A DNA stretch of 30,270 nt. Source: UBA3910 sp964626065 (GTDB taxonomy: Bacteria; Bacillota; Limnochordia; Darwinibacteriales; Darwinibacteriaceae). The translations under genes were made by a program, and so were the position numbers. The stretch covers positions 1-30,270 of the forward strand of contig CAZVDE010000021.1 of the NCBI GenBank assembly GCA_964626065.1, in the 5' to 3' direction. This document shows, piece after piece, positions 15,591 through 23,212 of the stretch (position 1 is the stretch's first letter; the number at the start of each line of letters is the position of its first letter). The notes beneath the pieces are model-generated. The model saw only the letters and a program-made list of their open reading frames with translations. It ran no database searches and had not been told where the DNA came from.

Positions 15591-16757
15591 TTATACCTCC
15601 CTGGCAACTCCTGTTTTACGAGCAGTATCCGCAACCGCTTGCGCCACCGCTTCAGCCACCCGAGGATCAAAAGGCGAGGGAATAATGCATTCGGCATTCG
15701 GTTCTTCCACTAAACCGGCAATGGCGTAAGCTGCCGCAAGTTTCATTTCGTCATTAATATCGCTGGCATGCACATCCAAGGCACCCCTGAAAATACCGGG
15801 GAAGCCCAGTACATTATTGATCTGATTGGGAAAATCGGATCGTCCGGTGGCGATTACAGCTGCTCCCGCCGCTATAGCGAGTTCGGGGGCAATCTCGGGC
15901 TCGGGGTTGGCCAGAGCCATAATAATGGGCTGCTCATTCATACCCTTAATCATTTCACCGGTTAGGATGTTGGCGCCCGAGACGCCGATGAAAACATCCG
16001 CACCCACTAAGGCTTCCGTCAGATTCTGTTGAATCCCCGCGGGATTGGTCTGCTGCGCTATTTCTTCTTGGATGGCATTGTTGCTTAAACTGCCGGGGGT
16101 AAGGCGTCCCTGCCTGCCGCAGGCGCGAATTTCTTTGTAGCCGTCGTGGATTAAAAGGCGGGTAATGGCACCGCCTGCCGCGCCGATTCCGTTGACTACG
16201 ATGACGCAATCTTTGCCTTTGTCAACCACTCGCAGCGCGTTGATCAGCCCGGCCAAGGTGACAACTGCCGTACCGTGCTGGTCGTCGTGGAAAATGAACA
16301 TGCTTGTTTCCGCTTTCAAGCGGTCCTCAATTTCAAAGCAGCGGGGTGATGAAATATCTTCCAGATTAATGCCCGCTACAGTGGGCTCCAGATTCTTGAC
16401 GAATTGGACAATTTCGTCAACATCCTGGGTGTTGATGCAAAGGGGGATAGCATCAACGTTGCCAAATTCCTTGAAAAGCACCGCTTTGCCCTCCATGACG
16501 GGCAGGGCCGCGGCTGCGCCGATGTTGCCCAATCCCAAAACAGCGGAACCATCCGACACAATTGCAATAGTATTGCTTTTCCAAGTATAATTCCAAACAT
16601 TGTCAGGGTTCTTCGCTATTTCTCGACATGGTTCGGCCACCCCCGGGGAATAGGCCAGGCTCAGATCAGCGGCGTTCTTGACAGATGCCTTGCTGAAGAT
16701 ACCCACTTTGCCCTTCCACTGCCTGTGCAGTTCCAAGGCTTGTTCGTATACATTCAT
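15591..16757 (-). CDS. NAD(P)-dependent malic enzyme
   Basis: The 388-residue short bacterial malic enzyme converts malate to pyruvate and CO2 with reduction of NAD(P). Catalytic and metal residues are visible: Tyr36 in AYSPGVAEPC, Lys91 in GKAVLFKEFG, metal ligands E133-D134 in NLEDISSPRC and D159 in FHDDQHGTA, and a Rossmann GIGAAGGA (190-197). The ATG at 16757 is favoured because GGAGGA lies 6 nt upstream; an in-frame extension to 16838 runs through promoter-like and inverted-repeat sequence and lacks homology to the family. No phosphotransacetylase domain is fused. It heads a two-gene unit with the MalY-like lyase, and an inverted repeat at 16824-16849 may control it. Confidence 0.94.
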   Translation of the reverse strand: MNVYEQALELHRQWKGKVGIFSKASVKNAADLSLAYSPGVAEPCREIAKNPDNVWNYTWKSNTIAIVSDGSAVLGLGNIGAAAALPVMEGKAVLFKEFGNVDAIPLCINTQDVDEIVQFVKNLEPTVAGINLEDISSPRCFEIEDRLKAETSMFIFHDDQHGTAVVTLAGLINALRVVDKGKDCVIVVNGIGAAGGAITRLLIHDGYKEIRACGRQGRLTPGSLSNNAIQEEIAQQTNPAGIQQNLTEALVGADVFIGVSGANILTGEMIKGMNEQPIIMALANPEPEIAPELAIAAGAAVIATGRSDFPNQINNVLGFPGIFRGALDVHASDINDEMKLAAAYAIAGLVEEPNAECIIPSPFDPRVAEAVAQAVADTARKTGVAREV

Positions 16758-16823
16758 CCATACTCCTCCTACTACCGTTATAGTATTGAAAAGATAGTGC
16801 GCTGGGCGCAATTGCCCATCAAT

Positions 16824-16849
16824 AACTACCTTCAACAATGACGGTAGTT
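16824..16849. promoter_or_regulatory. Inverted-repeat operator candidate upstream of malic enzyme
   Basis: AACTACC (16824-16830) and GGTAGTT (16843-16849) are perfect 7-nt arms. Inside them TCA (16832-16834) and TGA (16839-16841) are also symmetric, so 20 of 26 positions match the reverse complement. A further ACTACCGT half occurs at 16771-16778, next to the malic enzyme ribosome site. The spacing suits a dimeric regulator; the regulator is not identified. Confidence 0.45.
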
Positions 16850-16932
16850 CTCCTATTTAATTATTTGTGTTGTTTTAGTCAATTTAATGCTAAGTGGAGG
16901 AGTTGGTATTTTTGCCATTGATACCGGTTTTA

Positions 16933-18231
16933 TTAGGCCTCGCGTCCGGACACAAAATCCTTCGTGGGTCGGGTGTTGGGGTGTAGCGCTGCTCTGACTT
17001 CCGGCTGGCTGTTAAGCAATTCGTTAAGATAATTTTCCGCTTGGCGCAATTGATCGGTATTCGGCCAACGATCGCCGTAAAGGATTTGGTCGCGCAGATC
17101 TTGTACACGGATTAGCTTTTCAATTTCGGAAAATTGTGGTCCCGCATGCTGACCGCCATTCATCGAAACGCTATTTAAAAGCTGTCCTACCGTCTTTTCC
17201 GCCGCAACCCAGCGGTGCATAAACCGGCCTATTTCGTTTTTTTGCGAAAAATAAGAGCGGGTTTCGTGCGGGGCCCCCAGGGGATCGATGCGGCCCACGC
17301 TGATCCGCGCTTCATTGTACAATTTGTAGAAATCGGGGTTGCCTTTTAAAATCCAGTCCGTGATCTGCTGGGTCAGGGGCCGGGTTTTCGGGCCTAAGTC
17401 ACAGCGGGCCAAAATCGGTTCTAGATGTGGCACTGAATGCAGGTTAGCGGCTTGCAAGAATTGGAACAGAATATCGGTGCGTCCTATCTCTTGTTCCAAA
17501 TGATCCTTGGGGCAGGCCAGGCGCACATAATCGTAGAGAAAAGATGATAATTCATAGTGGTTGGCGAACGGTTTTAATTCGAAGTTGAGTCTCCTTTTAA
17601 CCGCTCTCTGCAGGCGTTCCAAGGCGATTTCGCCGGCGTGCATCAGTCCATTGAGTTCGTCAAGTATCGCGTATTCGTCCTGGGATAGCTTGCTGGAAGT
17701 TGATGATTTATAAACCAGATCGTGCTCCACTTCGGCCCAGGCATGCATCAGCACGGAGCCCACTTGCAGTTCGATAATGCGTTCTGTCAATTCGTCGTCG
17801 GTGTTTTCCAAACTGTCACCCTTGAGGCGCAGCCGGTAATGGCGGGCCGCGTACCCAGAAAAGCGTTGGGGATACGCAACGCGGTGGCTGGAATGCTCAG
17901 GAAAATCTTTAACCTGTTCTACCGCGAAGTGGGCGTGGATAAAAGAATCCACCTCCTCTTGATCTCCCGGGAAAAAGAGGGCGATACGCACGCCCGCTAG
18001 GTCAACAATATCATCGTAAACATCGGAGATAGTGCTGTACGACTTCTCCTTCGCTCGGCTTCGGGCTTTGCTCAGCAGGCTGTCCAGCCTTTTGGCCCGG
18101 TAAGTAACCAAAGCCCTTATACCCCTTTGTTTCAACTCCCTTTCGCATTGGTAAGCACAGATCTGCGCCAATTTCTCGTAACGATCCACCTGATGTTTGT
18201 AATCTTCGATAAACTCGTTGATTAAAGACAT
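16933..18231 (-). CDS. RelA/SpoT synthetase-domain protein with long C-terminal extension
   Basis: The 432-residue protein has a (p)ppGpp-synthetase-like domain in residues about 1-180. Active-site signatures remain: RAKRLDSLLSK (R45, K47, S51, like the R-x-K-x-x-x-S ATP-binding segment), DDIVDLAGVR (D74), the G-loop FSGYAARHY (Tyr127), ELQVG (Glu154) and LMHAWAEVEHDLVYK. The usual Arg of the QIRT motif is replaced (QVGS). No HD hydrolase, TGS or ACT domain is present. The remaining 250 or so residues are mostly helical and unlike typical 200-260-residue small alarmone synthetases. It could make (p)ppGpp or a related nucleotide, or be a toxin-like synthetase. ATAGGAGA precedes the ATG. It is upstream of malic enzyme on the same strand, with 175 nt between. 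Confidence 0.82.
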   Translation of the reverse strand: MSLINEFIEDYKHQVDRYEKLAQICAYQCERELKQRGIRALVTYRAKRLDSLLSKARSRAKEKSYSTISDVYDDIVDLAGVRIALFFPGDQEEVDSFIHAHFAVEQVKDFPEHSSHRVAYPQRFSGYAARHYRLRLKGDSLENTDDELTERIIELQVGSVLMHAWAEVEHDLVYKSSTSSKLSQDEYAILDELNGLMHAGEIALERLQRAVKRRLNFELKPFANHYELSSFLYDYVRLACPKDHLEQEIGRTDILFQFLQAANLHSVPHLEPILARCDLGPKTRPLTQQITDWILKGNPDFYKLYNEARISVGRIDPLGAPHETRSYFSQKNEIGRFMHRWVAAEKTVGQLLNSVSMNGGQHAGPQFSEIEKLIRVQDLRDQILYGDRWPNTDQLRQAENYLNELLNSQPEVRAALHPNTRPTKDFVSGREA

Positions 18232-18460
18232 AGGATTCTCCTATCTTCTCGGTTTTGTCCTTTCTATCATAGATTTCGCAAGCAGCGTCTAACGTTTAGG
18301 GTAGGGAACGGTTTCACTAAACAGCATATGCATCTAGTGTGCAAGGGGGCAAAATACCGCAGAACAAAATAAGCTGCCGATGCAAACTTCTCCGCAGAGG
18401 CCGCGGTTCCTTCCTTTGTTAAGGATAAATTACCTTTGGCCCCAATATGCGGAGGGGTTG
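18232..18460. other. Intergenic region with no gene recognised
   Basis: These 229 nt separate the small membrane protein gene from the RelA/SpoT-domain gene, both on the minus strand. CTCCGCA (18390-18396) and TGCGGAG (18448-18454) are a perfect 7-nt inverted repeat 51 nt apart. On the minus strand TATGAT (18266-18271) is a possible -10 for the RelA/SpoT gene, but the nearest -35-like hexamer is only 15 nt away. Open frames crossing it lack ribosome sites and family resemblance. Confidence 0.5.
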
Positions 18461-18928
18461 TTAAAATTGGGACTTCCAGGGTTTGGCTGCCCAAGATGGG
18501 AGCGCAAACCAGAGCAGGTAGGAGAGGAACATGGGAAAGGGGAAAAACCAGCTTGCATAGTGGAAGAGCCCCGCGTGTTTCACAAGTTGGCTGAAGGCGG
18601 TGGCCAGCACGGCCCAGCTGAAATAGTAGGCATAGCCCAAGAAGGGGGATCCCTGCGGCCAAAAATAGAGGTAAAAGACAATGATCAATACCCAGGCCAG
18701 GGCGGAAAAGAAAGGATGCCCGGCGCATTCAAAGACGCCCAAGTGCTGGAAATGGATTATCTTCAAAAGGTCCTGGAAAATCCACACGTACAGCGTCTCA
18801 AGCAGCCCTCCGAAGACAATTCCGTAGGGAATGAGGACTCGCAGCGTTCTTCTGGGCACGGTCAGCAGGATGAATGTGACCAAAACGAGGATCAAAGACG
18901 GATAGAATAGGTTTTGAAGTGTAAACAC
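18461..18928 (-). CDS. Small multi-pass membrane protein (CBO0543-like)
   Basis: The 155-residue hydrophobic protein has about five membrane segments (about 9-23, 30-50, 72-90, 96-113 and 128-146) with aromatic-rich loops (ETLYVWIFQDLL, VFYLYFWPQGSPF). Size and the pattern of Trp/Tyr/Phe residues resemble CBO0543-type membrane proteins of Firmicutes, which have no known function; the match is by impression only. The start is GTG 18928 with AGGAGG 8 nt upstream, a strong ribosome site that supports a real gene. It is divergent from typA and the first gene on its strand, 229 nt before the RelA/SpoT-domain gene. Confidence 0.7.
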   Translation of the reverse strand: MFTLQNLFYPSLILVLVTFILLTVPRRTLRVLIPYGIVFGGLLETLYVWIFQDLLKIIHFQHLGVFECAGHPFFSALAWVLIIVFYLYFWPQGSPFLGYAYYFSWAVLATAFSQLVKHAGLFHYASWFFPFPMFLSYLLWFALPSWAAKPWKSQF

Positions 18929-19006
18929 AAGATCGCCTCCTGTTGAAAACTTCAGTTATAGCATGACAAAAGGGACGATTTTTAATTCTAGCGCCTCTTT
19001 TGTTTG

Positions 19007-19015
19007 TGGTATACT
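19007..19015 (+). promoter_or_regulatory. Extended -10 promoter of typA
   Basis: TGGTATACT (19007-19015) is a strong extended -10 element, about 50 nt upstream of the chosen typA start. The -35 region is poor, which extended -10 promoters tolerate. It lies inside the longest possible typA frame and thus argues against starts upstream of it. Confidence 0.55.
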
Positions 19016-19066
19016 AGGTATGCACTTCAGAATGAAATGGGAGTTGTATGCCTAATGGGAGCATTA

Positions 19067-20890
19067 ATGGCGGATAGAATTAGAAATGTGGCGATTATAG
19101 CCCACGTAGATCACGGCAAAACGACGCTGGTCGATGCTGTTTTAAAGCAGACGGGTGTTTTCCGCGCCCACCAAAAGGTGGAGGACCGAGTGTTGGATTC
19201 TAATGTTTTGGAGCGCGAACGGGGCATAACGATCCTGGCCAAAAACGTCTCTGTGCGTTTTAAAGGATTTAAGATCAACCTGGTGGATACCCCCGGCCAC
19301 GCCGATTTTGGCGGGGAGGTGGAACGGATTCTAAGCATGGTGGACGGGGCTTTATTGGTAGTTGATGCGGTTGAGGGACCCATGCCCCAAACCCGTTTTG
19401 TGTTAGACAAGGCTTTGAATAAGGGTTTAGCGCCCATCGTGGTCGTCAATAAAGTGGACCGGCCCGCGGCTGATCCGTCCCGGGTAGTAGACGCTGTCTT
19501 CGATCTGTTTGTTGATTTGGGCGCCTCCGAACAACAGCTGGATTTTCCGGTAGTATATGCCTCCGGGCTTTTAGGGGCGGCCGGCTGGGATCAGTCTGTT
19601 TTGGGGGGCGAAAAGGCGGATGTTGTGCCGCTGCTGCAGGCGGTGGTGGATTATGTTCCCGCTCCGGATGTGGAAGCGGGACAGCCCCTGCGTATGCTGA
19701 TCAGCAATTTGGAGTACGATGATTATGTGGGTCGTATCGCTTTAGGCAGGTTAAAAAGCGGACAGCTGAAAACGGGGCAGGAAATTCTTTTGACCCACAG
19801 TGCTAAAACATCCGTTAAACGGGCTAAGGTGGCCCAAGTGTACAGTTTTGAAGGCCTAGAAATGGTTTCTGCGACCAGTGTTTCAGCCGGGGATATTGCC
19901 GCTTTTAGCGGCGTTGAGGAGATAGAGATCGGGGAGACGGTAAATGAAGCGGATCACCCCCTTCCCCTGCCCGCGATAGCTGTTGATCAACCCACTTTGA
20001 CTATGGTTTTTAGGGTCAATGACGGACCTTTTGCGGGCACTGAGGGTGAATTTGTAACCTCCCGGCAGCTGAGGGATCGTTTGTTTCGGGAAGCGCGCAT
20101 CAATTTGGCGCTGCACGTGGAGGAGACCGATTCTCCGGACCGCTTTCAAGTTGCGGGCCGCGGTGAGCTGCATCTAAGTGTTCTCATTGAGACCATGCGC
20201 CGGGAAGGATATACCTTTTGCGTTACCAAGCCCAAGGCGGTTTTACAGCATACTGAAGCGGGTCTTTTGGAGCCTTACGAGCGTCTGCATGTGGATGTCC
20301 CCCAAGATTTTATGGGCCCTGTGATGGAACTGGTGGGGCATAGGCGGGGGGAATTACAGGGGCTCAAACATGGAGATGGGGGCCGGGTGCGCATTGAATT
20401 TCTTATTCCCGCCCGGGGTCTCATCGGCTTCGCGGGACCGTTTTTAACGGAAACAAGAGGCCATGGAATAATGCATTTTGCTTTTGATCGCTACCGGCGG
20501 TGGGCCGGAGCAATCAGCGCCCGGCAGACAGGCAGCCTGGTGGCTTGGGAAAGGGGCACCGCCACCGCCCATGCCCTGGAGGGGGCGGAAGAGCGGGGAG
20601 TCTTATTTATTGGGCCCGGGACAGAAGTTTATGAAGGGATGATTGTGGGCGAACACAACCGGGCGGGGGATTTGGAAATCAATGTGGCGCGCAAAAAACA
20701 GATGAGCAATATTAGGGCCGCCGGCTCCGATGATCTAATTAAGCTTAACGCGCCGCGTCAGCTCAGCCTGGAGCAGTATCTGGCCTATCTGGCGGATGAT
20801 GAATGTTTAGAAGTGACGCCTGCCGCACTTCGCCTGCGCAAACTGGTGTTGAACAGGCAGGAGCGTGAAAGGCAGAAAAAGAAAAAATAA
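19067..20890 (+). CDS. typA: Ribosome-associated translational GTPase TypA/BipA
   Basis: The 608-residue protein has the family's usual length and order: a GTPase domain with AHVDHGKT (12-19), RGITI (52-56), DTPGHADF (74-81) and NKVD (128-131), EF-G-like domains II, III and V, then the BipA-specific C-terminal domain (YRRWAGAISARQTGSLVAWE region and beyond). TypA binds the 70S ribosome and aids 50S assembly and growth under cold or other stress. ATG 19067 is chosen because GGGAG lies 5 nt upstream and the protein then begins as other TypA proteins do; in-frame TTG 19004 and ATG 19037 and 19055 fit less well. A 50-nt space without a terminator leads to the NUDIX gene. Confidence 0.97.
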   Translation: MADRIRNVAIIAHVDHGKTTLVDAVLKQTGVFRAHQKVEDRVLDSNVLERERGITILAKNVSVRFKGFKINLVDTPGHADFGGEVERILSMVDGALLVVDAVEGPMPQTRFVLDKALNKGLAPIVVVNKVDRPAADPSRVVDAVFDLFVDLGASEQQLDFPVVYASGLLGAAGWDQSVLGGEKADVVPLLQAVVDYVPAPDVEAGQPLRMLISNLEYDDYVGRIALGRLKSGQLKTGQEILLTHSAKTSVKRAKVAQVYSFEGLEMVSATSVSAGDIAAFSGVEEIEIGETVNEADHPLPLPAIAVDQPTLTMVFRVNDGPFAGTEGEFVTSRQLRDRLFREARINLALHVEETDSPDRFQVAGRGELHLSVLIETMRREGYTFCVTKPKAVLQHTEAGLLEPYERLHVDVPQDFMGPVMELVGHRRGELQGLKHGDGGRVRIEFLIPARGLIGFAGPFLTETRGHGIMHFAFDRYRRWAGAISARQTGSLVAWERGTATAHALEGAEERGVLFIGPGTEVYEGMIVGEHNRAGDLEINVARKKQMSNIRAAGSDDLIKLNAPRQLSLEQYLAYLADDECLEVTPAALRLRKLVLNRQERERQKKKK

Positions 20891-20940
20891 AGACAGGACT
20901 CTTTCTTTGTGCTCAGAATTAGATTAGTGAGGTGATCGTT

Positions 20941-21432
20941 ATGTTTAGGTTTGTGACCAAGGAAGTCTGGGTGGGCAGCCGCGTGATGCAGTTTAAAATG
21001 GTGGATCATCCCGGAGCGGCCGCGGCGCTTGTTGTGAAGGATGGCCTTGTTTTATTGGTTGAACAGTACAGGCCCGCCGCGGGGCGCAATATGCTGGAGC
21101 TGCCCGCGGGGACAATCGATTTGAACGAGTCGCCCCTGCACTGCGCTCAGCGAGAGTTGAAGGAAGAGACGGGTTATTCGGCGGATCATTGGGAGCCAAT
21201 GGGGCACCTTTACCCCACTCCGGGTTATACCAACGAAATACTGCATTTGTTTTTAGCCAGCGGCCTATCTAAGGGGGAACAGGATCTGCCTGTGGAAGAA
21301 GAAGATATTAGAGTGCGCTGGATACCCCTTGTTGAGGTGGAAGAGATGATCGATAACGGCACTATTAATGATGCGAAAACGATCATTGCCTTGTTTAAGT
21401 TTGTTCGCCAAAACCGCAGCGGCTATCTTTAG
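20941..21432 (+). CDS. NUDIX hydrolase, ADP-ribose pyrophosphatase-like
   Basis: The 163-residue protein carries a perfect Nudix box at residues 57-79: Gly57, Glu63, Arg71-Glu72, Glu75-Glu76 and Gly78. It follows an ADP-ribose-pyrophosphatase-type lead-in (VLLVEQYRPAAG, MLELPAGTID) and is followed by YPTPGYTNE, a Pro some 15 residues after the box being usual in ADPRases. Such enzymes hydrolyse ADP-ribose to AMP and ribose 5-phosphate. ATG 20941 has GAGGTGAT 4 nt upstream; an in-frame GTG 20932 overlaps that site. It follows typA by 50 nt and overlaps the convergent CDF gene by 3 nt at the stop codons, so no separate terminator fits between them. Confidence 0.93.
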   Translation: MFRFVTKEVWVGSRVMQFKMVDHPGAAAALVVKDGLVLLVEQYRPAAGRNMLELPAGTIDLNESPLHCAQRELKEETGYSADHWEPMGHLYPTPGYTNEILHLFLASGLSKGEQDLPVEEEDIRVRWIPLVEVEEMIDNGTINDAKTIIALFKFVRQNRSGYL

Positions 21433-22307
21433 TCGTCCCCCGGAGCGCGCTCCGGTTCAATGTGGATATCAACATGGCTTACTGTGGTTAATTCTCGTTT
21501 GATCTTCGTTTCAATCTTGTGAAAAAGGGCATGGCTTTCCACCACGGTCAGCTCGGGGGGTACCGTCATGGTGAAATCCACATGGTGTTCAGCGCCATGC
21601 TTGTGAACCTTGAGGTCGCAGAGTGAACACACTTTGCCCACCTCGAGCACTATTTTTTCTATTTTATTCCTTGTTTCCGTATCCACCTGGGCGTCCATCA
21701 GTTCATCAATTAATGTAAAGACCATATCCCAGCCTACTTTGATCAATATTGCCGCCACAACCACAGCCATGAGGGGATCGAAGATGGGGTACCCGTGGCG
21801 GGCGGCAAAGACCCCTAGGACGGCCGCAATGGAAGAAATGGCGTCTGAACGATGATGCCAGGCGTCCGCTTTAAGGGCGGTACTGTCCAGTTTGTCAGCT
21901 GTGCTAATTGTATAGCGGTACATAATTTCTTTGCTGACAACGCTAAACAGCGAAATCCACAGGGCGCCGGCGCCCGGGATGTTGTAGCGGCCCAGCCAAA
22001 TAGCTTTCAATGCAGAATAGCCAAAATTGACGCCAATCAAAATGAGCATGAGGGCGATGATTTTGGCTACTATAGTTTCCGCCCGGCTGTGCCCATAGGG
22101 GTGTTTTTCGTCGGGCGGCTGTCGGGCGATATAAAGGCCGAAAATTACGAGGATGGTAGAAAGGGCATCGGAGGCGGAATGGGCTGCATCGGACAATACG
22201 ACCAGGCTGCCTGTGGCCATTCCCACAAACACCTTGAGGGCGGTCAGGGCCAAGTTGCCGGCCAGGGTGATCCAAGATACCCTGGAGGCCGTCTTATTTC
22301 TATCCAT
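21429..22307 (-). CDS. Cation diffusion facilitator (CDF) family metal exporter
   Basis: The 292-residue protein has six membrane segments (about 10-205) and a cytoplasmic ferredoxin-like C-terminal domain (about 206-292). Metal-site residues are LSDAAHSASD in TM2 (Asp40, Asp47) and DAWHHRSD in TM5 (H151, H152, D155), with YGHSRAE between TM2 and TM3. The C-terminal domain has HHVDFTMTV and HVDIHIEPE metal-binding stretches. CDF proteins exchange Zn2+, Fe2+, Mn2+ or related ions for protons out of the cytoplasm; the ion is not decided by these motifs. AAAGGGGG lies about 9 nt before the ATG. It begins 18 nt after the flagellin stop, in line with ZIP and flagellin as one operon. Confidence 0.94.
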   Translation of the reverse strand: MDRNKTASRVSWITLAGNLALTALKVFVGMATGSLVVLSDAAHSASDALSTILVIFGLYIARQPPDEKHPYGHSRAETIVAKIIALMLILIGVNFGYSALKAIWLGRYNIPGAGALWISLFSVVSKEIMYRYTISTADKLDSTALKADAWHHRSDAISSIAAVLGVFAARHGYPIFDPLMAVVVAAILIKVGWDMVFTLIDELMDAQVDTETRNKIEKIVLEVGKVCSLCDLKVHKHGAEHHVDFTMTVPPELTVVESHALFHKIETKIKRELTTVSHVDIHIEPERAPGDD

Positions 22308-22325
22308 GGGCAGTGCCCCCTTTTT

Positions 22326-23165
22326 TTAACTCGGCCACAAAAGCCGCAGAATCATCTGTTGAGCGACATTGGCTTGGGCAATCATGGCTAAGGCGGCCTG
22401 CATGCGGATTTGGGCTTGGACCATGTTTAACACTTCTTGGGCGATGTCCGCATCTCGTATGCGTGATTCAGCCGCGGTAAGATTGAGCGCCGTATTTTCC
22501 AGATTATTGATAGTATGCTCTAAACGCCTGGTTTTTGCGCCGATGTAAGCCCGCTGTGATGCCACCTGATTTATGGCCTGATCAACAAGGCCTATGGCCC
22601 GATCGGCATCCTCTTGGCTCGAGACCGAGACAATAACGCCCTCTTCGTCACGCAGTCCTAAGGCTCCTGCCCGCATGTCGTCCAAATCCAGCTCGGTATA
22701 CTGGCCCGAATTGGCGCCGATGTGTATTTTCAAGGGATCATTTTCATTCCGGCTGCCATCTAAAAGGTTGATGGTGTTGAAATTGGTGTTGGACCCAATA
22801 TCGTCAATCGCCTTAACTAGCTCATCAAATTCGATCTGCAGCGCGTTTCTTTCGTGTTCCGTCAAGGTACCGGTGGCGGAATAAACGGCTATTTCCCGCA
22901 GCCGATGAAGTATGGCGTGTGTTTCACCCAAAGCGCCGTCCGCGATGTTTAAAAGACTAATGCCGTCTTGGGCATTGCGCGCCGCTTGTTTAAGACCGCG
23001 AATTTGGGCTCGCATTTTCTCCGAGATGGCCAGGCCCGCCGGATCGTCCGCGGCGCGATTGATTCTTTGCCCGGTGCTGATCCTTTCCATGGCCCGGACA
23101 AAATCAAACTGCGCGGCGTGAAATGAGCGTACAGCCCGTAAACCGGCAAGATAAAAATTAACCAC
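22326..23165 (-). CDS. Flagellin, atypical and isolated
   Basis: The 279-residue protein has flagellin D0/D1 ends and almost no variable domain. The N-terminal region contains AMERISTGQRINRAADDPAG and LAISEKMRAQIRGL; the centre has LLDGSRNENDPLKIHIGAN; the C-terminal region has NNLENTALNLTAAESRIRDA and ends NVAQQMILRLLWPS. The extreme N-terminus (VVNFYLAGLRAVRSFHAAQF) departs from the usual INHN-type start. GTG 23165 is chosen because GGAGG lies 8 nt upstream; GTG 23174 overlaps that site. Such proteins polymerise to the flagellar filament. No other flagellar or secretion gene is present: the neighbours are a ZIP importer (47 nt upstream) and a CDF exporter (18 nt downstream). It could be a minor flagellin or have a different role. 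Confidence 0.88.
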   Translation of the reverse strand: MVNFYLAGLRAVRSFHAAQFDFVRAMERISTGQRINRAADDPAGLAISEKMRAQIRGLKQAARNAQDGISLLNIADGALGETHAILHRLREIAVYSATGTLTEHERNALQIEFDELVKAIDDIGSNTNFNTINLLDGSRNENDPLKIHIGANSGQYTELDLDDMRAGALGLRDEEGVIVSVSSQEDADRAIGLVDQAINQVASQRAYIGAKTRRLEHTINNLENTALNLTAAESRIRDADIAQEVLNMVQAQIRMQAALAMIAQANVAQQMILRLLWPS

Positions 23166-23212
23166 GAAGGCCACCTCCCCTATACGTTTTTATCGGCAGA
23201 TTGATGCCCGGG

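Noticed and set aside
16758..16838. N-terminal extension of malic enzyme to ATG 16838
   Set aside because: The 27 extra residues run through inverted repeats and promoter-like sequence, while the ATG at 16757 has a strong ribosome site and the family's usual N-terminus.
16903..16923. Hairpin GGTAT/ATACC as terminator of the RelA/SpoT-domain gene
   Set aside because: The stem is only 5 bp with a long loop, and no T tract follows on the minus strand.
18380..18910. Plus-strand frame opposite the small membrane protein gene
   Set aside because: The minus-strand frame has a strong ribosome site and coherent membrane segments; the opposite frame is Gln/Glu/Gly-rich and shadows it.
19004..19066. 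N-terminal extension of TypA from TTG 19004
   Set aside because: It would include the extended -10 promoter element as coding sequence and gives an N-terminus not seen in the family.
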